64,000 nucleotides of DNA from Talpa occidentalis (taxonomy: Eukaryota; Chordata; Mammalia; Eulipotyphla; Talpidae): NCBI RefSeq assembly GCF_014898055.3, contig NW_023601104.1:83559106-83623105 (forward strand), in the 5' to 3' direction. The translations under genes were made by a program, and so were the position numbers. The notes under the pieces are model-generated. The model saw only the letters and a program-made list of their open reading frames with translations, had not been told where the DNA came from and did no database searches. The first letter of the stretch is position 1; each line of letters begins with the position of its first letter. Below, one piece after another: positions 32,094 to 42,478 of this stretch.

Positions 32094-32770
32094 TCTATGA
32101 ACTGAGTGTCCCTAAACTGTTCCATCCACAGTGACTTATTTATGGTGACAGATTTTCTCAACACTGCATCTAAAATCAAAGATAATAATGAAAAATGGGG
32201 GGGAAAGAAACTTGATGATAAAATCTGTGTTATTCTGTCAGCAATCACATTCATTCATTACCCAGGAGCCTGGGGAAATAAAAGGTTAAAATATCATAGT
32301 CCATCTTGTTATGGATCTTTGTAAAGAAAAATTCCTCTTTTAATAATTTGAATCACAATTTTAAATTATTTTGTTACTTGAAAGTTATTAATATTTATAA
32401 TGATAGCTCATCCAGTAGAAAAAAGTAACGTAATAGATTTACAATGATTTAAAGTTTAAAATAACTTTCACTATCTACGTTTTTTGTTGTAGACTAATAT
32501 TATCGGTCAATGAATAAAAACTCATCCCTGGTACTTATTATTTTAGGATAAAAGCCTAAAAAGGAAGAAAAATGGAATTAGGAGTTTAAGGATAAATGAT
32601 GGGATGATTTGAAATGAATGATAGGTATAGCCAAATTGCTTTCACTTAAGATGCATTGGATGTCAATACACTATAATACAGATAAAATATACATTATAAT
32701 ACATGTAATATAATTTAATACACACACCTTATACATTTACAATTACATAATTTCATCATCAAAATTTTTA
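32094..32770. other. Non-coding sequence, nothing recognised
   Basis: AT-rich with TATA/TAAT runs at 32660-32735. No feature. Confidence 0.5.
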
Positions 32771-33136
32771 AAAAAAGATTTATTTTTATTTATGCATACA
32801 AGAACTGGGCACAGGCCAGAGTTGAGGGGGGTGAGAGGATTCACCAGAGACAGAGGAGATGATCTAAGGAGTATTGAGAACAAAAGATTTGGAGATTACT
32901 ACAGGTTTATGTGTCTTCCATGCATTTTAAGAAGCATTCCGATTCCAGAGATGTTAAAATGCCAATAAACGTGAAGCCAAGCAGGTGAATTTAGTGAAAT
33001 ACACTGCTGAGAGGAGCAGTGGGTGAGACAGGAGAGGTCTGCTGTGCCATGTGTGTTACCTCCCGGATTGGGGATAGAACTCAGGCAGTCGAGGTGACAT
33101 ATCTGAGACAACCCTTAGGTCATCAGGAAGACCCTC
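32771..33136 (-). mobile_element. tRNA-derived SINE, type B, interrupted by foreign DNA
   Basis: The 3' part (TTTATGCATACAAGAACTGG to CAGAGACAGAG, up to 32855) and the 5' part (from about 32981, GTGAAATACACTGCTGAG to the head) are separated by about 120 bp that is not SINE. The head is decayed (CATCAGGAAGACCCTCCC). About 13 bp of SINE are lost at the break. Confidence 0.88.
32856..32978. other. Unidentified segment inside a SINE
   Basis: About 123 bp with ordinary base composition. It has no A-tail, no visible flanking duplication and no repeat resemblance that I can name. I found no second copy in the window by eye. It replaces about 13 bp of SINE body, so it looks like an insertion-deletion repair patch. 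Confidence 0.75.
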
Positions 33137-34149
33137 CCTAGCATTTTCAAAAAGCATTATACATACTGTCTGTAGGAGTTCTTAATCATACCTGCCATTA
33201 ACTAGCCACTTGCATACTGGCAACTCTCAACTCTGTTTCTGGGACAGTCTGTCTTGAATATCAGATTTGTTTCTCCACCTGCTTGAAACCTTTGCATGGA
33301 GACCACAAAGGCAGACCAGTCTCAGTGTGTTCAAATTGATTTTTTTTTCTCTTTCCCCTCTTTCTTTTCCTTAGTCTTATTATCTTGATGAATAGCAGCA
33401 CCAACAAATAGTTCAAAACTTCTGAACTAGGATTCATATCTGATGCCAACCTGTCATGGATCATTATTCCTCCATGTTCTATAGGACCATCCCCAAGTCC
33501 TTACAGCTGCAACCTCAGTTTTATTGTTTTCCCTTCCTTTTTGGGGGGTCTTGTTCTACTTCCTGCCCTCCCTACAGTGTGGCTACCTTCTCTTTCTCCT
33601 ACCACCCACCCCCCCAACTCTTGTTAGTTTGATTTACCTCCTCAAGTTACAAATACACAGACTTAGTTCTTTTTATCAGAGATTTAGTGACTCAGTTACC
33701 TTCTGTAGAAAGACAAAGCTTTAGCATGCTGTCCAGAATGAATTTACTCAGACCTACCTTCAGTCAAGTCCCCTTCTGAATCACCTCTGGAACCCACACC
33801 TCTCTCACTCCTGTCTTTAGCCAGTCGAGCCCCTCACCTGTGCCAGGACCAGCTATTTCCTCTCCTGCTCTCCTTTCACATGGCTTCTTCTCTCCTCCTG
33901 TCCCACCCCCTCTTTCTCTGGCGTCCCTCTCCCTGCCACTTTCTTCCTCCTATTTGTGTCCCACTTCTTTCTTCTACTTTTTCTTTCTCAGTTGCTGGTA
34001 CTTCTAAGGAGCATTTCCCATCATCATGTTGAAGGTAGCCCTTGCTGCATTGTGCTGATAGAATCTCATGCTTTATTGTAACTGCAATGTGTACTAAAGA
34101 TCATTTGATTATCTCTTGGCTGTTCTTCAAAATAACTTCTTGTAGGTGG
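33137..34149. other. Non-coding sequence; polypyrimidine tract 33820-33990
   Basis: A long C/T-rich plus-strand run spans about 33820-33990. No gene is evident. The tract could form triplex DNA or be an old microsatellite-rich relic. Confidence 0.5.
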
Positions 34150-34430
34150 GTATTTTTTTTAAAGATTTATTTATGCATAGAAGAGCTGGGGCACCGGCCA
34201 GAGATTTGGGGGGTGAGAGGACCCACCAGAGACAGATGGGGAACAGAACAGGAAGACTGACTGAAATACACTGCTGAGAGGAGGAGCAGGCAAGACAGGA
34301 GGGATCTGCCTCACCATGTGGGGTTACTCCCTGGCTGACCGGGGATCGAACTCGTGCTGCAGAGGCACGCTTCAGAGTGTGGATTGCTTCAGAGTGTGGT
34401 GCTTAACCCCTTGTGCCACCAGGGACGCCC
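34150..34430 (-). mobile_element. tRNA-derived SINE, type B, with tandem duplication
   Basis: Minus copy with head CTTGTGCCACCAGGGACGCC. GCTTCAGAGTGTGG occurs twice (34369-34382, 34386-34399), a 17-bp tandem duplication between box B and the head. Flanks GGGTATTTTTTT and CTGTATTTTAG are only weakly alike. Confidence 0.92.
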
Positions 34431-34439
34431 TGTATTTTA

Positions 34440-34640
34440 GTTTTATATGACTACATAAAATATCACTCCAAATTTAGTGTTTTGAAACAATCAGCCCTTT
34501 ATTATTATCTTTCAAGATTCTGTGAGTTGAATGGGCCCAACTCGAATATTCTCACAAGGGGTCTCAGTTAGATGTTGTCCCAACACAGATGGGACCAGAG
34601 CATCAGAAGACTGACCTGACCAGGCTTATGAGATGCTCAT
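34440..34640 (-). mobile_element. MLT1-like LTR relic, tentative
   Basis: The order GTTTTGAAACAATCAGCCC, TTTATTATTATCTTTCA, GATTCTGTGAGTTGAATGGG and GGGGTCTCAGTTAGATGTTG recalls the complement of MLT1-type MaLR LTRs. Divergence is high. Confidence 0.4.
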
Positions 34641-35798
34641 TTCCATAAGCCTGTTAGCTGATGCTGGTTGTTGGCTGTGAACTCAACTGGTTTTTTCTTC
34701 CAGAACCTACATGTGTCCTGTCTGTGTGTCCTGGACTCTCAATTCAGCAACAAGTTTCTTACAATGAACCAAGAGTGAGCAGCCCAAAAGGCCCAGGAAG
34801 GAGCTGCTGGTGCTTCTCAGACTTAGACTCAGAAGTTCCAGAAGTTCTGTAGCATGCCACCTTCCAAAGCAGTCAGAGTCCACCCAGATTTAAAGGGGAA
34901 AGAGGAGACTCTATCCACAGATGGGGTGTAGCAAGATCCATTTGCAGCAGAACATGTAAGATAAAAGATGTGTGTGTCCCTCTTTGTAAACACCGTGTTC
35001 CGTAGTAGAATTCAATTTTGAGTTCTCAGCCCAGAGTCAAGCATCATACCTGGCTGAGAGTAAGTGTAATGCTCCCTGCACAGGAGCGCACACTCATGAA
35101 CGTCACGGGCTGACAGCTAGATCTGCCTGGATTGGTATCTGATCATTTCATTTTTCTAGCTCTGGCACCTTTGATGTGGAGTGCCTCAGTTACCACAGTG
35201 ACGAGATGTGGGAGACTCTACCTTCTGGAGTGGTTCTAGGAAATAGCTAGGGTATGTATGTAAAGGCTTTAGGAGAGTGCCTGGTGCATGTGCTCTAGGG
35301 TTGGCCATGATGACAAGGAGCAGGGAGAGAAGGAGAAGGCCTTGACATGGTAGCTTCTCCTTCATTTCAGTCCATCTTTCAGACCTTCCAAATCTGTTCT
35401 CTCCTTTGGTAAGCCAGCAGGTCACACCTGGCCCAGTTACCATGGCTACTACTTTCCTGTATAGGATACAACGTTGAGGTAATCTAAAATAAATTAAATA
35501 TTCCTCTGAATGGCATATATAACAATGCCACGTGTCTCAATTTGTTGGCTACATGTTATATTTTCATTTTAAACTTTCATTTCAAAGTTTATTTAATACT
35601 CACAACAGCTTCAGACTTATTCAAGGACTGTGATCTGATCCTGCCTTTTGCTGCCTGTGCAATGGCCTGAAAGTCCAACCCAGTGCCAGAAATAGACCCG
35701 GCATGTGTTAAATGCTTGTGATTATGAGATCACAGTAGTGATTTTCTGATCATTAAGAAACATCTATAAAGACAATTCTATTTCTTATGATTTAATAT
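34641..35798. other. Non-coding sequence, nothing firmly recognised
   Basis: Bases 35590-35715 may be a very diverged MIR; otherwise nothing. The short frames show no domain. Confidence 0.4.
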
Positions 35799-35814
35799 AG
35801 TTTTGGGGATTTTT

Positions 35815-36072
35815 TTAAAAAGATTTATTTATGCATACAAGAATTGGGGGTACAGGCCAGAGGCATGGGGGTGAGAGGATTCACCAGAGACAGAGTGGGG
35901 AACGGAACAGGCAGATCGACTGAAGTACACTGATGAGGGGAGCAGCGGGCAATTCAGGAGAGGTCTGCTGCACCATGTGGGTAGCTCCTTGTCCAGGGAT
36001 CAAACTTGTGCTTCAGAGGCTGCAAATAGCTTCATAGATTGTGTCTTAACCCCTTGTGCCACTAGGGAGGCC
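35815..36072 (-). mobile_element. tRNA-derived SINE, type B, left member of a pair
   Basis: Minus copy whose tail side abuts the flank AGTTTTGGGGATTTT (35799-35813). Head CTTGTGCCACTAGGGAGGCC. On its right lies a 38-bp T-rich linker to the next SINE instead of its own target repeat. Confidence 0.92.
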
Positions 36073-36110
36073 TCTCTCTCTTTTTTTTTTTTAAAGCAGT
36101 TTTTTCTTAA

Positions 36111-36377
36111 ATTTTTTTTTAAAGATTTATTTGTTTATGCACACAAGAGCTGGGGTGCAGGCCAGAGATGCAGGGGGTGAGAGGATTCACCAGACACAGA
36201 ATCGGGAGCAGAACAGGCAGATCTACTGAAATACACTGCTGAGAGAAGCAGCGGGGAGTCAGTAGGTATCTGCTGTGCCATGTGGGTATCTCCCTGGCGG
36301 CAATCAAACTTGTGCTGTAGTGTCTGCAGATAGCTTCATAGTGTTGCATCTTAACCCCTTGCACTACTAGGAGGCCA
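36111..36377 (-). mobile_element. tRNA-derived SINE, type B, right member of a pair
   Basis: Minus copy ending in head CTTGCACTACTAGGAGGCC and followed by AGTTTTGGGGATTTT (36379-36393), the exact repeat of the word left of the neighbouring SINE. The linker 36073-36110 is T-rich (tail-like), suggesting that the left SINE went into this copy's tail, or a dimer moved as one. Confidence 0.92.
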
Positions 36378-36393
36378 GAGTTTTGGGGATTTT

Positions 36394-36880
36394 CAAAGGA
36401 AAAAATGTATCATGGGATATCCTCCCAAGAAGAGGCCAGGTGCTTGGCTTTAGCCCCTTGGCTTCTAAATGTATTCCTCAGATTCCTCAGTGTCACACTG
36501 AAGAGAGACCTCATTCTGGGCTTCAGTGCTGGTTCTTTACCAGTCGTGTCACTGAGTGTGAGCATGTGATGTCAGGCATAGAAGGGTGATGCCTGACAGG
36601 ACACTCAGCCTCTGCTGGAAATCTTTGAGCCAATTTGTGTGGGAGCCTTTGCTTAAACTCATTTTCTTCAAGGGTGGTGAATACCCTGAAATTATCTGCT
36701 GGATTTTTATGTGCATGTGTAAAAGCCCACTTCTTCAGAAGACCTATGATTTTCATGAGAGTGTCTGAATGATCCCTAAGAAAGAAAAAGTTGAAAATCA
36801 TTGGTTATGAAAATGTGGGCAGGTTCCGCTGACAAATCCCTGGAAGTGGTTTTCATCTGACCCACGTTTCAAGGCTGTAT
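36394..36880. other. Non-coding sequence, nothing recognised
   Basis: Single-copy-looking DNA between SINEs; no exon signals beyond chance. Confidence 0.5.
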
Positions 36881-36893
36881 TTACTATGTCTTT

Positions 36894-37164
36894 TTTTTTT
36901 TTTTTAAGATTTATTTATTTATACAAGAGCTGGGGTACAGGCTAGAGGTGCGGGAGGGTGAGAGGATTCACCAGAGACAAAGCAGGGAACGGAATAGGCA
37001 GACTGATGAAATACACTGCGGAGGGGAGCAGCGGGCATGGCAGGAGAGGTCTGCCGCACCATATGGGTATCTCCTTGGCTACCCAGGAATCAAACTGGTG
37101 TTGTAGAGGTTGGAAAAACTGCTTCACAGCATGGCGCTCAATCCGCTGCACCCGGGGGAGGTCC
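36894..37164 (-). mobile_element. tRNA-derived SINE, type B
   Basis: Minus copy, tail side T16 and AAGATTTATTTATTTATAC, head GCGCTCAATCCGCTGCACCC. TSD TTACTATGTCTTT at 36881-36893 and TTACTATGTTTTT at 37168-37180 (one mismatch). Confidence 0.94.
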
Positions 37165-37181
37165 TACTTACTATGTTTTTT

Positions 37182-38032
37182 CTTTTAGGAGGGAGGGAGA
37201 CATTTACAAAAATCCCATAAAAACCATTAGTGGATTTCCTTATCTTAGTGGTCTGCACTGTGGTGAACAGGAATTTATTAATGAAATACCGGTTTAAAAT
37301 TTGAACTATGGGAATTAGGGTGAAATTAATTCTCTGACTGCACACTTATCTTGAAAAGCATTGGGGCATATAAAAAAAATCAAGACAGTACTGGGCCATA
37401 TCAATTAAAAAGAAATTCTATACTACCAATATAATATACACACTTATAAATGAATGCAAATGTTTATAGTCTCCCTTGTTCCTAAAATACATATTCTCAT
37501 AAAATTCCTCAAGATTATTATCTTCTTAAACTCTGTGTGATTTATAGGAAAACAGAGTTATTTAATAATGATGAGAGACCTATGGGCTATGCTAACTCAA
37601 AGAAAACCTTATAATTAAATATCAGACAACCCATCCACATTATCTTCAGAGGCAGAATTCCTGGGTATTTTAATACTAAGTCAGCTTCCCTGGCTTAAGA
37701 ACCACATATAATTGCAAGTCAGTTCCCAAATGTTTCCTTTTAATTAAGACTCAATATTTATAATAATAATAGTGCTGATTGTAATAGAAGGTTTTTATTT
37801 GAGCATCTGTAATGTGTCAGCATTAATGTTAAGCATTTCACATATAAATATTCAATCCTTAATATATGCCATAATGTCATTCAGGAATTTCTTAGATTTA
37901 GGCAAGAATAGCAATTCCCTTCCTGCTTTTTAAATGAAGTTAATTGCTGGTATAATAAAATATTCCCACTTCTGTGGTAAATCCTCCTATGGGTAGTTGA
38001 AACTTCCTGTGGTGGTTTTCCCCAGAATCTTA
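37182..38032. other. Non-coding sequence with a possible MIR
   Basis: Nothing besides the MIR-like fragment at 37790-37880. Confidence 0.45.
37790..37880 (-). mobile_element. MIR relic, partial
   Basis: TTGAGCATCTGTAATGTGTC, TTAAGCATTTCACATATAAA and TTCAATCCTTA follow the complement of the MIR 3' end (GAGCACCTACTATGTGCCAGGC... ATTATCTCATTTAATCCTCA). Confidence 0.55.
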
Positions 38033-38045
38033 TTTCCTTGACTTT

Positions 38046-38296
38046 TTTTTTTTTTTTGATGTTTATTTATCCACACAAGAAATGGGGTGCAGGCCAGAGG
38101 TGCAGGGGTGAAAGGATTCACCAGAGATGAGTAGGGAGCAGAAGAGGCAGATCTACTGAACTACACTGTTGAGGGGAGCAGCTGAACCATGTGGGTCAGC
38201 TCCCTGGCTGGCCAGGGGATCGAACTAGTGTTGCAGTGGTTGGAGATAGATAGCTTCATAGTGCTGAGACTTAACTCCTGTGCCACAGAGAGGCCC
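38046..38296 (-). mobile_element. tRNA-derived SINE, type B
   Basis: Minus copy with T15 tail side, CCTGTGCCACAGAGAGGCCC head and a decayed middle (AGCAGCTGAACCATG: CAGCGGGCGAGACAGGAGAGGTCTG missing). Perfect 12-bp TSD TTCCTTGACTTT at 38034-38045 and 38297-38308. Confidence 0.94.
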
Positions 38297-38308
38297 TTCC
38301 TTGACTTT

Positions 38309-40243
38309 AGTTGAGTATGTGCTGTCTGCAGATATGGTACCAGATTCAAAGAATAAGCAAGATAGACATTGTCCAAGACCTCAAGCAGCTTATAGTTTAT
38401 TTGGGCTAGAACACACAGCATGCAGTTTCAATCTGTGGACAAATAGAACATTTCAAGCCGGTCAGCTAGGTCAAAGGTATTGCCTTCCTACTCTTTAATA
38501 GACAGTAACAAATGGAGATATTTTTCATAGAAATCTGCTACTTTCAGAGATTATGTTGCTGCCATTTCTTTTAAGAATGTCAAAAACACATTCAAATAAG
38601 TGCATCCTGATTGGCTGTCAGTGCTGAGTGCAAGCTTGCAAAGGAAGCAGGGAGTATGGTTACACACTGGATCCTGAATCCCCCTGTATGGGGGTCAAGG
38701 GGTGGGAGAAGGGTCCATGATACTGAGTTGCTCTTACAGGCGGGGTGATGGCTGTGTGGTGATAAAGTTACTTTTGCAACCTTAATAGAACTTTTTGTTG
38801 AAGACATTACTATTCTTCCTAAACACTTACTAAGCATAATACATACATTTTGCGGGAGGGGAGTAACCAATGCAGGAAGTGGGCTAGCAAGCTGTGTTGG
38901 TAAGGTGAGAGCTGTTTTTCAGGTTGGGCTTCTGAAATGATCTGCTTAAAATTACCCTGCTACTTACTTGGATCCCAGTGATCCACCTAACATCTAATCA
39001 GTCTCAGTTACTGGATTTCAGGCTCAAAAATGTACATTTGATAAGAATGGCTTCCCAGTCTAGGGAAATAGCCAGGTAGGCCTGGAAGACTCAGCATGGG
39101 GACACAACTAAATCTTTGACCCCAACTACACAGCTAACCAGCAGGCTGTCTTGGGACTGAATCATTTTAATTATCTGGCTTCATTTTCTTAGTCCTCTCC
39201 CGCTACCTCCTCCTCCTACTATCCCCATTAAGTTGTATCAAAACATGACATTCTGATAAAGAAGTATGAGTAATTAGGCAGCATTATTCACAAACCCAGT
39301 GTCAGCCAGGGACAGGTTCTTCCGCCAGTCAATTAGCATTCAGTGAACACATAATGTGGGAGATTGGAGAGATGTAGAAGACAAGGTCAGTGCTTTTAAG
39401 AGCCTACCATCTGCTTCTGGAAAATAATGTTTATTTAAGCCAAAATAAATAATATAAATGCTAAAACGATTAATACAGACAAATGCTATAGGAGATCACA
39501 AACTGTCCTCAGCCTGGGCTGTCAAGTAAGATGTCAATCAATGCAGAGTTCAAAAGACTCTTTAGGGCAATTGGGTCTAAATTGTTGGAAAGTAATAATT
39601 GGCTATTCCATAAAATCTCCAGAAAGCTATGATTTAGTTCTCAAAAGAGAAAAAGATACAGTGTGGAAAAAACACACTTAGTCGATAGATGATATCACTA
39701 GGTGAATTGAACTTAGAAACTTTGAGAGAGTCTTCCTCTAACTTGCCTGGTCATTATGTCTGTTAATGTTAAACTATACCTATGATATTTTAACTGGAAG
39801 AACCTGTCCTTGGATTCTAGCTACGAGAGAGTCAATATTTACTGGCAGGCAACTAGAAGCATAAGAAAATAGAAAGGCGTATCTACAGACTTTGAAGGAC
39901 ACAGATTGGGAGGGGGCATGTTAGGGAGATAATTCACTTTAGCCTACTCAGGATGACTAAGAGGGCCAAGACTTCACCCATCCATTCTGGATTATGCAGT
40001 GAAATTGAATTGCTAAATACCACAACTAATGAGCATGACTATGTCCCTTCAAGGCATAGTCTAAAAAACTCATATGGGAAAATGTACTCAGGCAGAAGTT
40101 AGGGCTAGTGCCAGTGTACATCATCCCTTGGTCAGAGGGCTAGGGTTTCCTAAATAGTAGGCAACACGTTTTTCAGTGCATGCTGGAAGAAGGTAGCATT
40201 TTCACCATTTCTGACATCTGTGAGTATTTAAACACAGCTTAAA
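38309..40243. other. Non-coding sequence with ancient repeat traces
   Basis: Bases 38320-38420 and 39330-39520 carry wording common to an old interspersed family (order: 'age'-like GTAGAAGACAAGGTCAGTGC, AAGAGCCTACCATCTG, ATTAATACAGACAAATGC), but I cannot assign it. No exon seen. Confidence 0.4.
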
Positions 40244-40258
40244 AGTGAAGACATCTAT

Positions 40259-40539
40259 GGGCCTCCCCAGTGGCGCAGCGGTTGAGCACTGGGTTGCGAA
40301 GCTGCCCGTAGCCTCTGCAGCACCGGTTCGATCCCCGGCTGCTCCCCGGCCACTGGAGGAGGGTCCCGCATGGCACACAGACTTCTCCTGCTGCGCGCTG
40401 CTCCCCTCAGCAGTGTACTTCGGTTCTTCTGCCTGCTCTGCTCCCCTCTCTAGCTCTGGTGAATTCTCTCACCCTCCTGTGCTTCTGACTGTACCCAGTG
40501 CTTATATAAATAAATAAATAAATCTTTAAAAAAAAAAAA
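40259..40539 (+). mobile_element. tRNA-derived SINE, type A, near consensus
   Basis: Head GGGCCTCCCCAGTGGCGCAG with intact box A and box B (GGTTCGATCCC). Tail CTTATATAAATAAATAAATA then AATCTTTAAAA shows the AATAAA plus TCTTT layout clearly. Perfect 15-bp TSD AGTGAAGACATCTAT at 40244-40258 and 40540-40554. Good reference copy for the family. Confidence 0.97.
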
Positions 40540-40554
40540 AGTGAAGACATCTAT

Positions 40555-40968
40555 ATGAGGGGGTGCTCCCATGAGATGTCTTATTTCTAGAATGCCAACC
40601 ATGTGGTTTTGGAGGTTTGCTCATTCCTGGTTTCTAATGAGGAAGGCTTGATCCTAAACATCCTTAGGGTCTTGCCCTACGAACTCACTGACTTTCTCCA
40701 GGGGAAAGGAAGGGCTGACAGGGATACGGAGTTTGGTAAGGAAATTCCTAGGTGTGTGTTCACACCTCTTTCTCTTTTCCTCTTGAGAACTAGCTGGCTT
40801 ACAGGGAGGAGGCTTTCTGGCCTGGTCCTTACTATTCACAGTTGACAGAGACAAACTCCAGTGTGGGGAAACCTGTGTTTGCTCAGTGCTGCCTGGGATT
40901 GAGGCATAAGGCTCCTTCTGGGGCTTACTAGGAGGAGGTCCATTGTGATCACATATCTAACCTACATC
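40555..40968. other. Non-coding sequence, nothing recognised
   Basis: No repeat or exon is seen between the two SINEs. Confidence 0.5.
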
Positions 40969-40984
40969 CTCCAATCCAATTTTT

Positions 40985-41251
40985 TTTAAAAGATTTATTT
41001 GTTTATGCATACAAGAGCTGGGGCATAGGCCAGAGATGTGGGAGGTGAGAGGATTCACCGGAGACAGAGTGGGGAACAGAACAGGCAGACTGACTGAAAC
41101 ACACTGCTGAGGGGAGCAGTGGGTGAGACAGGAGAGGTCTGCTTCGCTATGTGGGTTGCTCCCTGGCTGGCCAGGGATCGAGCTCATGCTGCAGAGGCTG
41201 CAGTTTGCTTCATAGTGCAGTGCTTAACCCCTTGCGCCACCAGAGAGGCCT
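40985..41251 (-). mobile_element. tRNA-derived SINE, type B
   Basis: Full-length minus copy, head CTTGCGCCACCAGAGAGGCC. TSD CTCCAATCCAATTTTT at 40969-40984 and CTCCAATAGAATTTTT at 41252-41267 (two mismatches), so older than the type A copies with perfect TSDs. Confidence 0.94.
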
Positions 41252-41267
41252 CTCCAATAGAATTTTT

Positions 41268-42004
41268 ATCAATGTAAGCATCTATTTTGATTCCTACTTA
41301 TGACTTTATTGTTTATCAATTGTTTCAAAATTGGGCAGGGAAAATAATGTTACTGGCCCATAATTTAGAATACAGGAAAAATACATTTTACCTGTAGTTT
41401 TATTTTATTTTTTAATTCATTTTTTATTGTAATTCACTGAGTTTGGATATATTGGCAATAATCCATGTGAAGATGTGGGTGTGGACTCACACTGTCAACT
41501 GTGTCTATGCAGAGGGCAGCTTTCAAGGAGGAGTTAGTGGTTAAACTGAGAGGGGCAGGACCAAAGAAGCAATAGTTTGTGGCTGATAGTTCATGAAGTT
41601 TGGAAGACAAGATCCTGTTGCCAATGTATATCAGAAGAAAGTAGACTTGATGGAAGGAACGGGTAAGCTTTGGGTGGCCACACTGGGAGATTTTGGAAAA
41701 GATCAACATTGTTTAGGTTTATACTAATAACTTTGTCCTTGACTTTTAGGCATGACAACATATAAGACCCGCCAATTTTACTTGTCTGCTTTCTGAGCTT
41801 TCAAGACAATTCAGAGCCATGTTGCTAACATCTGAAAGGATTCCAATAAACATCTGATTGGAGTCCATAACTTCCAAGGTTCTTAGATGGTGGTCTTCTT
41901 ATTTCTGAGTGAAACATAGTCACTGCTGGAAGTTTTTAAGGTAAAAAAGGTCTAAAGATCAAATCCTTACAACTTTCAGGAGAGTTAATGTTGCTTCACT
42001 ATGG
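41268..42004. other. Non-coding sequence, nothing recognised
   Basis: No repeat family recognised. The frame at 41434-41709 (91 codons) has no known domain. Confidence 0.5.
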
Positions 42005-42478
42005 TAGACTAACTCTGGATTTAGAATTGATTTTTTTTTTTTTAGATTTATTTATTTATGCATACAAGAACTGGCGTGCAGGCCAGAGGTGCAGGGGTTG
42101 AGTGGATTCACAGAGACAGAGTGCAGCACAGAACAAGGAGATCTGCTGAGATACACTGTTGATGGGAGCAACAGGTGGGACAGGAGAGGTCTGCTGCACC
42201 ATGTGTGTCACCTCCCTGGCCGGGGATCGAACTCAAGCCGTAGAGGTGATAGTGCTGAGACTTAATCCCTAGGCCACCAGGAGGCCCTGGGTTTAGAATT
42301 GAAATCCCAACTTCTGTCACCTGACAAGTATGTGGCCTTGAGTAACTCCCTTGACTAACCTTAGCTTTAGTATTTTTTCTAACCTGTAAAATTGGAACAA
42401 TAATAACTCTTAGAGGAAGATCATCCATGTGAAAGTAAATTGCATATCATAAGCACTCAATATAATTTTGTTGAATTA
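42005..42478 (+). mobile_element. MIR relic split by a SINE
   Basis: The MIR begins near TAGACTAACTCTGGATTTAG, is broken by the SINE at 42031-42286, and resumes with CAACTTCTGTCACCTGACAA, GTATGTGGCCTTGAGTAAC, CCTGTAAAATTGGAACAATA and AGCACTCAATATAATTTTG. Removing the SINE and one target copy restores a continuous MIR. Confidence 0.85.
42031..42286 (-). mobile_element. tRNA-derived SINE, type B, nested in MIR
   Basis: Minus copy with the tRNA head shortened (AGTGCTGAGACTTAATCCCT then AGGCCACCAGGAGGCC). TSD CTGGATTTAGAATTGA at 42015-42030 and CTGGGTTTAGAATTGA at 42287-42302 (one mismatch). Confidence 0.94.

Noticed and set aside
40259..40330. tRNA gene
   Set aside because: The tRNA-like head has A and B boxes but does not form a proper cloverleaf with an acceptor stem and is followed by a SINE body; it is a retroposon promoter.
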